From: Carposina sasakii
Taxonomy: Eukaryota; Arthropoda; Insecta; Lepidoptera; Carposinidae
Assembly (NCBI GenBank): GCA_014607495.2
Contig: CP053153.1
Location: 6,510,001 to 6,574,000, forward strand
DNA: 64,000 bases
Direction of reading: 5' to 3'
The translations under genes and the position numbers were made by a program. The notes beneath the pieces were generated by a model, which saw nothing but the letters and a program-made list of their open reading frames with translations, was not told the DNA's origin and did no database searches. Of this stretch, positions 1 to 10,616 are shown one piece after another; position 1 is the first letter of the stretch, and the number at the start of each line of letters is the position of its first letter.

Positions 1-977
1 AGAAATTTTGCTAATTTATAAGCTGGAGCTCCAATATATGAAACGACTGGCCTTAATGGTATATTATCTTTATGAATTTTTGGTAAACCATATAACAATG
101 GTGTTACCGGGTTCATTGGAATATAACGTTCCTTTAAATAAGCAGAATTTTTTGGAAAAATATATTCAGCAGAAGTAATACATTGCTTTAATTGTGCATG
201 GAATTTCTTAGTTGGATCAAATGGTAAAATTTGAAATTCATCTGTATTGAGGATCTCCATTATCTTACCATGATACACCTCATGCTTCATTATTACCAAA
301 GTATTACCCTTGTCCGCTTTACTAATTAAAAGATTATTATGATTTATTTTTAGTTGTATAGATTTATATATTTTAGAAAAGTGTGTAGGATGATTATAAT
401 TACTAAAATTATTCAATGTATTATTTTGTAAAGACCTCATCTCGCCGGCCAAGACACTTTTGCCAATGGTATCCACTTTATTTCTTACTAATGTTATTTC
501 AGTGTCCACTGCCAAACGTTCAAAAGATTTGTTGGAAATGTCTTTTGGTGGGCAAAATTTCAATCCCTTCATCAACAACCCCATTTCCTGATTTGAGAAA
601 TTAATGTCAGAAAGATTTTTAACTCTTGGATAAAATTTATGTGTACTTATGTTAGGTGGACTTATGTTATTAGAACCTTTATCATAAATGTATTTTAAAT
701 GAATTAAACGTTTAATTTTTTGAGACTGTGTATTAAATTTATTCTGACCTGCAAAATGGGCAAAGTCCCTAGCTTTCTGGTCTAAAAGATCAAACTCAAC
801 TGGATGAAGCTTAAAAGCCAATTCCATGTGTAAAACCTTTAAGTGTATTTTTAAATTATCTGCAGTAAAATACCAATATTTAATTTCTTGTGATAGCCAA
901 ATTTGTTGTGCTTTATAAATTGCAAATTTAGATTGTCTATTATTTACCCCATTTTTTATTATATATGAGATTATCAT
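1..977 (-). CDS. Penelope-like element reverse transcriptase, N-terminal part (runs off left edge)
   Basis: A minus-strand frame opens with ATG at 977-975 and stays open for 325 codons to the window edge. It encodes the N-terminal region and start of the reverse transcriptase of a Penelope-like retroelement. Seen in order: a variable N-terminus, the family-typical stretch 'NLSDINFSNQEMGLLMKG', then 'KADKGNTLVIM', then 'YGLPKIHKDNIPLRP' and 'VVSYIGAPAYKLAKF' near the edge. The catalytic YxDD block would lie beyond position 1, so I cannot say whether it is present. The first codon sits within a few bases of the junction with the oppositely oriented 3' half of a PLE (969-1742). No frameshift or stop was seen, unlike most elements here. 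The frame may not be translated: the inversion separates it from its own 3' end. Confidence 0.85.
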   Translation of the reverse strand, partial: MIISYIIKNGVNNRQSKFAIYKAQQIWLSQEIKYWYFTADNLKIHLKVLHMELAFKLHPVEFDLLDQKARDFAHFAGQNKFNTQSQKIKRLIHLKYIYDKGSNNISPPNISTHKFYPRVKNLSDINFSNQEMGLLMKGLKFCPPKDISNKSFERLAVDTEITLVRNKVDTIGKSVLAGEMRSLQNNTLNNFSNYNHPTHFSKIYKSIQLKINHNNLLISKADKGNTLVIMKHEVYHGKIMEILNTDEFQILPFDPTKKFHAQLKQCITSAEYIFPKNSAYLKERYIPMNPVTPLLYGLPKIHKDNIPLRPVVSYIGAPAYKLAKF

Positions 978-1742
978 GATTTTTCAGTTTACCGGAAACC
1001 AACACATACAGATGTAACTATTCCAATTGATTCTTTCCATCCATGGCAACATAAGCTTGCGGCATACAAATCAATGATACACAGGTTAGTAACGTTACCG
1101 CTTAATAACTTTAATTATGTTAAAGAAATAAATACTATTATACAAATAGCCAGATCAAATGGATATAGTTCACAACTAATTTATAACCTAATTGATAAAA
1201 AGAAAAACATTTTAGTTAAACAAATGTTGTACCCAAAAATAGAGGAGATTACAAATATTTACACTGGTAGTTTACCATATTTTGGCTATATCTCAGAGAT
1301 GATTGCAAAATCATTGAAAAAACAAAACATCTTGGTGGCTTTTAAGACTTTTAATTCTTTAAATAGATTAATTAACACAAAACAAATATTACCAATTGAT
1401 AAAAAATCAGGAGTTTATAGCTTGCACTGTCCTGACTGTAATTCTGTTTATATAGGTCAAACGGGTCGTAACTTCAAGATTAGATACCAAGAACATTTGG
1501 CAGCTTATAGGAACAATTTCCCTGAAAAATCACATTTTGCCAAACACTTGTTTGTTTCAAATCATAAAATTCCAGATGACCACAGTTTTGTTAGTCTGCA
1601 TACGTGTGAAAAGGGCATTCGTCTATCTATTTTGGAACAGTTGGAGATTTTGAAAGCCAAATATTCTGGTGTAAACCTTTTAAATGAACAGGTTGAATTT
1701 TCGTCTCCGCTATTGAACTCATTGGCTAGAATAAATAAATAA
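969..1742 (+). CDS. Penelope-like element: RT C-terminal remnant plus GIY-YIG endonuclease (5' truncated)
   Basis: The plus-strand frame is open from 969, after a TGA at 966, to TAA at 1740. It starts inside the RT C-terminal region with 'VYRKPTHTDVTIP' and 'SFHPWQHKLAAYKSMIHR', a hallmark of Penelope-like elements. The first ATG at 1074 gives 222 residues. Counted from it, the GIY-YIG nuclease signature is GVY at 113-115 and YIG at 126-128, with a CPDC pair at 119-122, an Arg-rich segment with H141 downstream and a Glu near 188. That order fits the PLE endonuclease that nicks the target for reverse transcription. The fragment lacks the RT core. Its upstream partner (1-977) is inverted, so the copy is defective although the nuclease frame is intact. 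Confidence 0.85.
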   Translation, partial: DYHDFSVYRKPTHTDVTIPIDSFHPWQHKLAAYKSMIHRLVTLPLNNFNYVKEINTIIQIARSNGYSSQLIYNLIDKKKNILVKQMLYPKIEEITNIYTGSLPYFGYISEMIAKSLKKQNILVAFKTFNSLNRLINTKQILPIDKKSGVYSLHCPDCNSVYIGQTGRNFKIRYQEHLAAYRNNFPEKSHFAKHLFVSNHKIPDDHSFVSLHTCEKGIRLSILEQLEILKAKYSGVNLLNEQVEFSSPLLNSLARINK

Positions 1743-2077
1743 ACAGTAACCTTAGAATGTAGTGGCTTGTCAATGTCAATAACAATTTTTGTTTTTGTGG
1801 GCAATGGAATATGTTGTTCCATACATCCTTGTTTTCTTTACTAATTTATCAATATTTTGGTGAATTTTTGAATTTTTTCATTTAAATTTAACTAATTCAC
1901 CCAATACTATTTGGTTTGTGTGCACAAATAGTATATATTTATTTGAAATATAAATAATGGTGGGTAATTATTTATATATTTTTTAATACTTAGTAGAGGG
2001 TAGTTAATTCTGTGTAAGTAATGTGTTGGGTTTTAGAGGTTCATAGTAATTAGTGGTTTACTAATTTACTAATTTCT
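1743..2077 (+). other. PLE 3' non-coding region
   Basis: AT-rich sequence between the endonuclease stop codon and the hammerhead-like motif. No reading frame of note. Taken as the 3' untranslated part of the PLE because coding end, ribozyme motif and terminal repeat follow on the same strand. Confidence 0.5.
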
Positions 2078-2124
2078 ATAATCCTGAGGATGCCACGGTT
2101 GTTGGCGAAACATATGTAGATTAT
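2078..2124 (+). ncRNA. Hammerhead-ribozyme-like motif of the PLE terminus, copy 1
   Basis: The parts of a type I hammerhead occur in order: stem I strand ATAATC (2078-2083), core CTGAGGA (2084-2090), stem II GCCA/TGGC (2092-2095 and 2103-2106), core GAAA (2107-2110), a very short stem III in CATATG (2111-2116), cleavage triplet GTA (2116-2118) and stem I return GATTAT (2119-2124), which pairs fully with ATAATC. One extra T (2091) lies between the core and stem II relative to the textbook layout; the same extra base is in the other two copies. Hammerheads in the terminal repeats of Penelope-like elements are known; activity here is inferred. Confidence 0.65.
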
Positions 2125-2159
2125 TTATCTAGTTTTTGATTTCGGAATGGTGCAATGTA

Positions 2160-2345
2160 TCGTCTTGCATGCTAGGTGCTCGGGTCTGGTTTCTCATGGC
2201 GATTGTAGTTAGTGCAAGTGCCTGTTGTCGCAATTATGAGTTATCAGATCCGAGGGTCAGTGGAGGGTGTAGGGCCCGGTGGTGGGCGCACCCATAGTGA
2301 ATGTTTGAACTTCCGAATTGTAACGCCTAATACAATTTCATTTAC
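2160..2345 (+). repeat. PLE terminal repeat, copy 1
   Basis: The stretch from 'GCATGCTAGGTGC' through 'GGGCCCGGTGGTGGGCG' to 'ACGCCTAATACAATT' recurs near 34800, 60742, 61226 and 63475, partly in inverted orientation. In the copies with a hammerhead it lies just downstream of that motif, so it belongs to the PLE terminal region. Confidence 0.65.
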
Positions 2346-2813
2346 AAAATTTATTTGTAAATGGCTTGCATGTGTCCGTAAAGTGATGTTTTTTGGTAGA
2401 TAAGTAATATTTTGTTTGCTTGTTATGTGAATCTAGTGCGTGTGCATGGTTTTATATGCAGGTAAGCTGAATAAAACTTTAGTCGGAATACTATCTCTTC
2501 ATGGGCTCATGTAAGTTGTTTCTGCAATTATTTTTGATTTTTACTAATTTTAAACTCGTTCTTGAGGATTTTCCCGACGTTTCCACTCATCATCATTGTC
2601 ATCCATCATAAATTCAGAATACATTTTACTAAACAATGATTAGGCTGTATGGGCTTAGTTCTCCTTGCCTTTCCTTCGGGATAAACTAAAAAAAAAATAA
2701 AAAAATTGTCGTACATAGTCTGTGGTCTTATGGAATATATTCTAAAAATTAGAAAAAGAGTTATAATAAGACATGGCGCTGTCGTAATCAAGTTAAAAAT
2801 AAGTTCGATGAGT

Positions 2814-2951
2814 GAACATAAAATATTTTCTAATAATTGCAACATAACAACTGAACAGTCGGGATCCATTATCCGACAGCCAAGCTAATATTTCTATGGA
2901 TCCTGGCTGTTCAGTTGTCATGTTACGATCATTAGAAAATATTTTATGTTC
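2814..2951. repeat. Foldback repeat, 54-bp arms
   Basis: Arms at 2814-2867 and 2898-2951 are inverted copies with about six differences, all transitions, around a 30-bp spacer. Arm ends are GAACATAAAATATTTTC and its complement. No coding content. It resembles a small palindromic MITE. Confidence 0.7.
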
Positions 2952-3292
2952 TTCAATAGTATTCATTCCATAATAATATTACAGAATTCTAGACCACCGG
3001 ACATCTAAGTGCTTGTTTTTTTTTCTTTTCAGTTTTTTTATTATGTACATTATTTGGTTCTTTTTTAAGTAGTCAGGTTTTTGGATTTTTTAAATTATGT
3101 TTTTTTATTAAGATTTAATTTGAATAGAACATAAATATTGTAGTAACGGTAAACATCGTTTTAATTAATACAGTGAGTGAGAGCCTGTACGTAATTCCAC
3201 AATCAGTCAATCAAAGATAAAATAGGTCCAACTACTAGTTCCGCCACTGTTTAAAGTACAGATAATAATTATCACAAAAATATTATTAACTT

Positions 3293-3675
3293 GTGTCCAA
3301 GATACCCCAGTCCTTAAAGACGAAGGTATTCAACCTGTGCATGCTGCCGGTGATGACCTACGGTGCCGAGACGTGGTCTCTAACTATGTGCCTCATAAAG
3401 AAGCTCAGGATCGCACAGCGAGCGATGGAGAGAGCTATGCTTGGGATCTCTCTGCGTGATCGAATCAGAAATGAGGAGATCCGCAGACGTACAAAGATCA
3501 CCGATATAGCTCAACAGTCCAGCAAGGCACATAGCTCGAAGAATTGATGGCCGATGGAATCGGAAAGTTCGGGTGGCGTCGGTTAGATGCAGGTTGCTTC
3601 CGACCGGTCGGAGTGGAGGTTGTTGGGGGAGGCCTATGTCCAAGTGGACTTCTCAGGGCTGTAAATGATGATAAT
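3293..3675 (+). pseudogene. RTE-type LINE, 3' end of reverse transcriptase ORF (deleted, 5' truncated)
   Basis: The frame reads 'VMTYGAETWSLT', then 'RDRIRNEEIRRRTKITDIA', the region following the RT domain in insect RTE-like LINEs, and stops early at 3545. Compared with the sister copy at 16818-17131, about 19 bases are missing after 'CAGTCCAGCAAG' and roughly 100 bases after 'GGAAAGTTC', which breaks the frame. The remaining DNA still ends with the family's 'GGAGGCCTATGTCCAA...GGGCTGTAAATGATGATAATG' tail, so the orientation is plus. No full-length partner is in the window. Dead copy. Confidence 0.8.
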
Positions 3676-5999
3676 GATTATTAACTTACCAAAATTAATA
3701 TTAAAATATTTATTTAAATTATTTATTTTTATCTATATGAGCTAAATGAACCTGAATTAAAAGTGTGTAGCGGTGCTAGTAAATTGATTTATTTTGCCTT
3801 AAAACAAAAATATATTTTCATTATGATGCCGCCCCAGGGTTAATAATAAAATGGGTATGTCAAACTTTTTTATTTTAAAATTACTTAAAATGCCTTGCCA
3901 GTTATAAAAGTATATAACTCTTGACATACGCTCGTAGCCACTGACCGCTGAGCACTGAATGACGTAACCGCGTTTGGTGCAAATCTGAACCCATAAAAAT
4001 TCCTCAAATCGCCCTTCGGACTATACTTCTATAGGTTGAATTTCTATTCCTAAACTTAAAATTAGTCCTTAGGCATTTATGTTAAGGATGGAGAGGGACA
4101 GACCTGTCTGAGTTTAAGTTTAAGTGATGGTCAGAAACGATCACATTGTAACGTTATTGAATTATCTTACAAAATAGCATCAAAATACCCCATGAGTACT
4201 GGCCATAAACGTTATTGTCTTGGGAATAGCATAATCAGTATGCGGTTGCATTTCTCATTCTGATGCAAATGGCCGTCCAATAAATATTGCAGTGTTGATG
4301 ACCTTTTTATTTCCGATGCACACAACATAGCTGGGAAATTGAGAGAGGATCAAAAATATTCAATACACATGCGGAAAATTTTGTTGCTTGTCTATCACTT
4401 TATGAATGGATAAAGTTCTACATGTTATGAGAACGTTAGGAAAATACAGAATCAACCATAATGATAACCTTTAACTACTTAAGTATTATAAAATAACAAA
4501 AAAAAAACTAATCCCTTACCGCTGTATTTTTTTTTCTTTGATCTGGAGACAAGTCGACGCCGACCATTCATCTAAAATCCTTTTTAAGTTCCACGAGAGG
4601 TGAATCTAACATCATATTTGGGACTTTTTAGTTTGTAAGTATTTATTTAAAAACCCTTACTACAGGGTTCTATATTATTCATGTCAAAGTTAAAAGGCGG
4701 CTAAGCAAAACTTGGTAAAATGCAAATGCAGGTTCTCCAAACACTCAATATAAATGCGGCCGCTGCCGTTTTCATGCTCTCTACGGAAAAATAATAACGA
4801 AGTTTTTGCCAACAAAAAAAAAGACAATTTTGAAACTTTGGCGACTTCATAGACTTGAATATAGGTCAGCGTAGGAGTTAACTGTTAAGTTTTCAGACCC
4901 AGCGATCGATAGTACATTACATTTAGGTAATGTTGAAAAAGATTGTTTGATATCGATTGTTTTTATATAATAACGTACTTATGTCTAATGTGAAGTTGTC
5001 AAAGTTTAATAATTTGGTGCAAGTGGACTTTACAGTACCTATAGGTAGGGTATCTAACCTACGACCTATCAAACTACCACGCGAGGGTAAAAAGGATAAT
5101 AGCGTTTTTGCAAGGTTTTTGCATTAAAATTATGATTTCTGAGAATTTTTGCAATCGTGCCTACATATTTATTCTTCATTCTTTAGTATGACAGCAATCA
5201 ACTAAATCAAATCAGAATATTCATATTCTTTTCCTCCTTCATTATGTATTGTCACAGCAGTCATATAATATTTCATAAACAACTGTATCTGCAGTACTCG
5301 GCAATAAATAATGTATTAGGAACTGTTACGAGTATTCTTGCTTGCAGAATTCATTCGAGATTCTGTACTACAAATACACAGACACGTACCGATAGATAAG
5401 TAGATTGAAGACCGTAGCGCAAAGCTTCTGTACAGTGTCGTAGTAGAATCAGTTTCAGAGAAGAAATTCCAATGCCTGATTTCGGAACTAACATTTTTTG
5501 TATGCAGTGAAACAGAAAATGTGGTCACACACATAGTAACTAGCGCCATTATCCTGCGGAACTATACGGTGAAACGCACAATACCATCAAACTATTGGTG
5601 AGTAAGGTGCAGACTTACTTATATATCGGAAAATTATGTGTGAAGCTAAAAGAAACAAGAAACAGTATGACCGCTAGTTAAATTGACTAGACTGTACCTA
5701 TATGATCATAAAAGATGTAAAGGGTATAAGGTAGGTACGTTGAAGTTAAGCACGCCAATCAGACAACACGGATGTGTTTCAAAAACGACCAAACTGAAAA
5801 ACCAACGCACAGTATAAACCGCTGATCAGAGACCTAAAACTTGGTGGGTGTGTTCTTTGTATGACGTAGGCATACGATAAGAAAGGATTCCCACGGGAAC
5901 AGGAAATAACGAGAATTCTTCAGTCAACACTGATGAAGTTGTGCGCGGCCACTAGTCTTGTATGTAAATAGGGCAGTGATGTAATTATAGACATATTAT
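3676..5999. other. No gene recognised
   Basis: AT-rich sequence with short frames only. A 77-codon minus-strand frame (5316-5549) shows no domain, composition shift or repeat relation. I see no element ends. Confidence 0.5.
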
Positions 6000-7618
6000 A
6001 ATTTTTTTAAAACGAAAAACCGACTTCCTCCCAAAACTCGAGCTTACTAAAGTAAAATTTTACTAAAGGGCAAATATATATTGCGTTAAGCCGTGTACGA
6101 AGTTTAGAAGGCATAATATTGTCAGATTTATATGCCAGCCAATGATTAAATAGGCCACATGACAAAAGAGAGAAATGACTAGGCTTCGAAACTTTACGTC
6201 TGACAATATGATGATGACGATGATAATGATGACCTCTGACCGATTTCGGTCATGGTGACCACTTCTACTCCTAGATATTACTAAGTTGGCGTTCATGCGC
6301 TCGGAGATGGCTTACATAGCATATCTTCGCCCTGAACGCCCGCGCACACAGAGGACAGGTTAGTGCGCCATTATTGTAATTATAGATAATGGCAGCAGGA
6401 CGACGAGTCTTTAGTTCATCACATTTAGCGTCAAGGTCAGCTTGACGCTGCTCTTCGAACTCGTGAACTTGTTTCATCACCATCCTACGCCACTCTGGTC
6501 GTTGTGCTGCCAAAACTTCCCATTTAGATGGATCTATATTGCATCTCTTCATATGTCTTTTCTGAACATCTTTGTATCTGGAGAGTTGCCCGCCGCGTTT
6601 CCGCTTGCCCTCCTCCAGTTCAGAAAAGAATATGCGCTTAGCCAATCTCTCCTCCGCCATACTAGACACATGACCGCACCACCGAAGCTGCCGACGCATT
6701 AAGTAGGCCTCAATGCCACTTACATTGGCTCTTCGCAATACTTCGGTATTACGCACTCGGTCGGACCATCTGATTCTCATGATGGATCGGAGGCACTTGA
6801 GGTGGAATCGATCCAGAGTGCGTATGTGGCGACGGTACATGCACCACGCCTCGGAGGAATATAAGAGATTTGGCAGCACAACAGCCATGTACACTGTTAT
6901 TTAAGCAACATATAATTACACTCCTTCTTCCTGCCCTGTTCCCAATAATTTGGGGTCGGTGCAATATGTAGGTACTTTTCTTTCATTCATCCCTATTATC
7001 CGTCATCTCGTTATTCTCATGTCTACCTCTTCCTCTATAACCATCTTACTTCAGACACCGCTTAATGCAACATATAATTTCACGACTTAACACAACTATC
7101 TTCATCTTCATGAGCCTGTTGCAGTCCTCTACTGGACGTAGGCCTCCCCCTGCCATAGGAGGATTTTGTTACTAAAAAGTTCCACTATCTGTTTTTCGGC
7201 GGCTCCATCATCAGACCCTCGTTTCTTTTATATTATGTGTAGCTGACCAAAATTCTCTATAAAAATCTAAGAACGGACTACTTGTGCCTATTATACTTGA
7301 GGATATCCCTAGATTCCTTAGAGATTCCATCATCAGATGTTATGTTTTATATGTAGGTGATCAAAACGCTCAGTAAAAGTATGAAAAAAGATTACATGTG
7401 CCTACAATATTTGAGAATTGCCCTCGATTTCTCCAAGATCCCATCCTGATGTGGTGAATATGGGACCAACTTGGAAGCATACCATGTGAAACTATTAATA
7501 AAATTGAAATCGGTTCATAAATGACGGAGGTCTGAGGTAATACACATAAAAAAAAGAATAATAATGAAAAAAAACCATACAGAACAATTGATAACCTCTC
7601 TTTTTTGAAGTCGGTTAA
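6000..7618. mobile_element. Repeat with AACCGACTTC / GAAGTCGGTT ends, interrupted by a LINE
   Basis: The left end carries 'AACCGACTTCC' and the right end 'TTTGAAGTCGGTT', in inverted orientation. The two halves, 6000-6209 and 6902-7618, are continuous in the copy at 32847-33743, which lacks the LINE between them. The right half also contains a short 'CTACTGGACGTAGGCC' segment derived from an RTE tail. Probably a non-autonomous DNA element related to the short one at 57531-57730. Confidence 0.7.
6210..6901 (-). pseudogene. Non-LTR retrotransposon, C-terminal end of ORF2 (5'-truncated insertion)
   Basis: The minus-strand frame at 6271-6894 gives 207 residues: '[20 protein letters not shown]', '[20 protein letters not shown]', '[18 protein letters not shown]', and a C2H2-like finger '[21 protein letters not shown]' (21 residues, C-x2-C and H-x3-H-type spacing). 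This is the region after the reverse transcriptase in a LINE type common in invertebrates; I do not assign the clade. Upstream RT motifs are absent, so the copy is 5' truncated. The 3' tail on the minus strand is ATCATC-like. The segment sits exactly where the copy at 33058 is uninterrupted, so it is one insertion. The remaining frame is open. Confidence 0.75.
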
Positions 7619-7717
7619 TAAATGATTTGAAATAAGTCAAATAGGGCGTAACTATAGCGTAACGACTTTATGTAATTAATTAATAAATCATTTCCTTTAT
7701 TTGAAGTAATGATATAC

Positions 7718-7845
7718 TTCTTCTTCTTCTTCTTCAGCCTATTACAGTCCACTGCTGGACGTAGGCATCCCCCAAGGCACGCCACAGGGCTCCACAGGGG
7801 GGTTATGCCCATAGTCACCACACTGGGCAGGCGGGTTGGTGACCG
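7718..7845 (-). mobile_element. RTE-type LINE 3' end, short insertion with target duplication
   Basis: Minus-strand sequence encodes the last residues 'WRALGDAYVQQWTVIG' and stop, followed by a (GAA)n tail. AATGATATAC flanks both sides (7708-7717 and 7846-7855), a 10-bp target duplication. Heavily 5' truncated. Confidence 0.8.
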
Positions 7846-8229
7846 AATGATATACTACAATGAGAAATTTAATGAGAAATTTAATACAAAATTATTTTTA
7901 ATACCTAAGTGGTGAGTAAGCGAGTAATACATACATAGATAGGGCGAATCTAAAACAACAAACTTTATTATAAGTTGTAACAGCATTTCTAGGTGTAAGG
8001 TACATTATGCATACATTTTCTTGGTTTGTTTATAATTTGAATATAAAGCGAATTACTGAAATCAAATAAAACCAGGCGAAGAGATTTCACACGACAAATA
8101 TACAGCCTCCATTCCATGGAGCACAATGATGGAGTGAATGAACGTAACATCTGAATACATAACATGTAAGATATTTTATATTTTACATTGTTGACTCCCA
8201 AATATTGTTCTGTACTTTCTCTTATTTTT

Positions 8230-8629
8230 AGGGTTCCGTACCTCGAAAGGTAAAAACGGAACCATTATAGGAACACTTTGTTGTCCGTCCGTCTAACCGT
8301 CCGTCTGTCTGTCAAGACCCTTTTTCCCAGGAACGCGTAGAGGTATCAAGCTGAAATTTATATCAAATACGTAGGTCTACTGTCCCTAGGACCTCAAACA
8401 TCTAAGCCAACAAAATCAAAAGATACAGCCGTTTATGTCCCAAATTTTCGCAAATATTGGACTCTCGCAAGGGAATCAAAACCTACAGGATACTTCCCGT
8501 GAACTCAGAATCTTGAAATTTGGCACGAAGCAAGGTCATATAGCACAGAGGAAAAATTGCGAAAACCTTAAATTTTTAATTACGTCATATAAAACAGGTT
8601 TGACTCACACTTGGCCGGTTTTTTTTGTA
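8230..8629. repeat. 'GGGTTCCGTACC' interspersed repeat
   Basis: Begins TAGGGTTCCGTACCTCGAA and ends near ACTTGGCCGGTTTTTT, the arrangement of a very common lepidopteran repeat. No coding frame is likely. Single copy in this window. Confidence 0.6.
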
Positions 8630-10126
8630 TGAATCCATATTGATAATTTTAATTCAAAATATAAAAGTTGATTTGTAAAGTACGATCATAATGTATAATA
8701 CCTACATACCTAATATTTTACAGGTATAAGTCTGAAATTTAGCCTTGAGCAATAATAATTGTACCTACCGGGCGGCGGCGGCAAAACGGCCACAAAGGCA
8801 TTTTCTAATAAAGGTCGCCCTTCAGTAACGACACAAATGTTATTATATTACACAGGAGTAGATAATGGACAGGGTGTTGTCCACCCTTTATCGCGTTTTT
8901 CTTTGTATCCCTACGTATAAACGCTATAACTGGCAAATCATAACAATATTGACTTCCGCATTTTAGATAAGGTGAGGGTGTGAAAAGGAAACTGAATACA
9001 TTGGTGTTGACGCGATGTTTACAACTGTAACTAGTACTAGTAACTACTAGCACCAACCTAAAATTCATTTAATTTTGCATTGCCTAATGTTTGCTTCAAA
9101 CAAAAAATAGGTACCTACCTGCATAAGTAAATCTAACAAATTTTAGAGGCATGTTTTAATATCGCCCCTACTTCCTAAGATTTAACTCGTTGAACCGCAC
9201 TTACCTCAGAATGTTAAGACAGTAACTTGTTGAAATATTCCTATTCATGAGATTATATTATTCCTGCAAGCGATACCACTATCAAGTCTTTCCTAGCTAG
9301 TTACAGCTTGAATAGCATGTCACTTGCAAAATGTGCAGGCATTGTAAATGCGGGGTCTATACTACCCCTTTCAATCCTTTGTCTCGAACAATGTTTTAGT
9401 AAAACGTGCAGGCAATAATAAAAAAGTCATCAGTACCGAGCTTTTGCTTGCAACATTGTGTAAAGCTAAATAGCAAACTTGGTTGGAACTAATCCATTAA
9501 CGTAGACTCGGCTAAGTAATAAGTTTAACTGATAAAGTTCAGTGTTTCAGGGTGCATTTAACTAACCTAGTTATTTCAAGATAGATAAGATAAAAAATGA
9601 TTCTACGAGAGAGTAAATTAATATACATTTTCATGCATTGTATTGTAAAAGTGTCGCATATCGTAAGACTCGACTGAGGAACTCGGGCAGTCTCTCAGGC
9701 GATAAGCTAGCATTTTGTCACTGACCATTTACATCTGACCGCGATATGCTGAACGTCGCTGTGGGATATCTTTTACTATCCCTACAGACCTGGCTACCCG
9801 GGAACATATACCTACACACGTATATGTATTACGTAATAACGAAATCACACTTCGTCTACAAAAAGAAATGTACCTAATTATTTGTTATGGTCACTACAAT
9901 GATCCACGACCCACCACCCCGTCCTAATAATTAATCGTAAAGAAACCCGAAACTTGCCATTCACAAGACATTTGTCATAAATCACTGCAACAATTTTTTT
10001 TATCAAAACGTTGCATTAGTATAATATGAAATTTACAAGAATTTGATAGCTTTCTAATCTGTATGTGTCTACGTAATTTATAAGACCGTGATTTTGGTTC
10101 AAACTTTCTAGTATGTACCTTTAAAG
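8630..10126. other. No gene recognised
   Basis: AT-rich with a short GGCGGCGGCGG run near 8770. No frame or element ends seen. Confidence 0.5.
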
Positions 10127-10616
10127 CCTCGAGCACACCAGGTGCGTATGCGTGCACGTAAGCGTAGACGTACACGTACTAGAACTGTCACCGGTTGACG
10201 TCTATGCTTACGTCTACGCATACGCATCCGGTCTGCCCGTGCCTATACAGAATGATGAAAGTTGAGTAAATAGACTACGGTTTTTCTGCATAAATGCACA
10301 TAGACGCGCGTAGCAGGATTTTTTCACGAAAAATAATTAATATCTGTCTATAAAAAAACTAACATAAACACTAGACACTATAAATTTCGCACGATCAAGG
10401 AATTTAAATTTAAAAAAAAAAAAAAAAATTTTTCCCTGCATTTTTTTTGGCATAAACTTACTTTATTTCATGTATAGAATACGTACCCTTCGTTAAAGGT
10501 GGCCACAAAAAAACATCCTGTACAGTTCCATACATTACAACTCGGCGATACATGCACGTCTACGTTTACGTGCATGCACATTGCACACGCATCCGGTCTG
10601 CTCGAGCAGATAAGAT
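10127..10616. mobile_element. Palindromic CTCGAG-ended element, interrupted by a MITE
   Basis: Ends are CCTCGAGCACACC and GGTCTGCTCGAGC. Inside are inverted arms built from TACGTCTACGC-like units, as at 22581-22809. The interior 10261-10520 is a different repeat (CAGGGTG family) that is absent from the 22581 copy, so it inserted later. Confidence 0.65.
10261..10520 (+). mobile_element. CAGGGTG MITE, copy E (left end missing)
   Basis: Matches the right two thirds of the copy at 12001-12384, from 'AAAGTTGAGTAAATAGAC' to 'GGTGGCCACAAAAAAACATC' and terminal CCTG-TA. The left terminal repeat is gone. Confidence 0.75.

Noticed and set aside
2212..2403. A conserved peptide 'QIRGSVEGVGPGGG' also read at 34712-34918
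   Set aside because: It is the PLE terminal repeat read in the same frame; other copies break the frame.
5316..5549. 77-codon minus-strand protein
   Set aside because: No motif, no composition shift, no splice context; length expected by chance.
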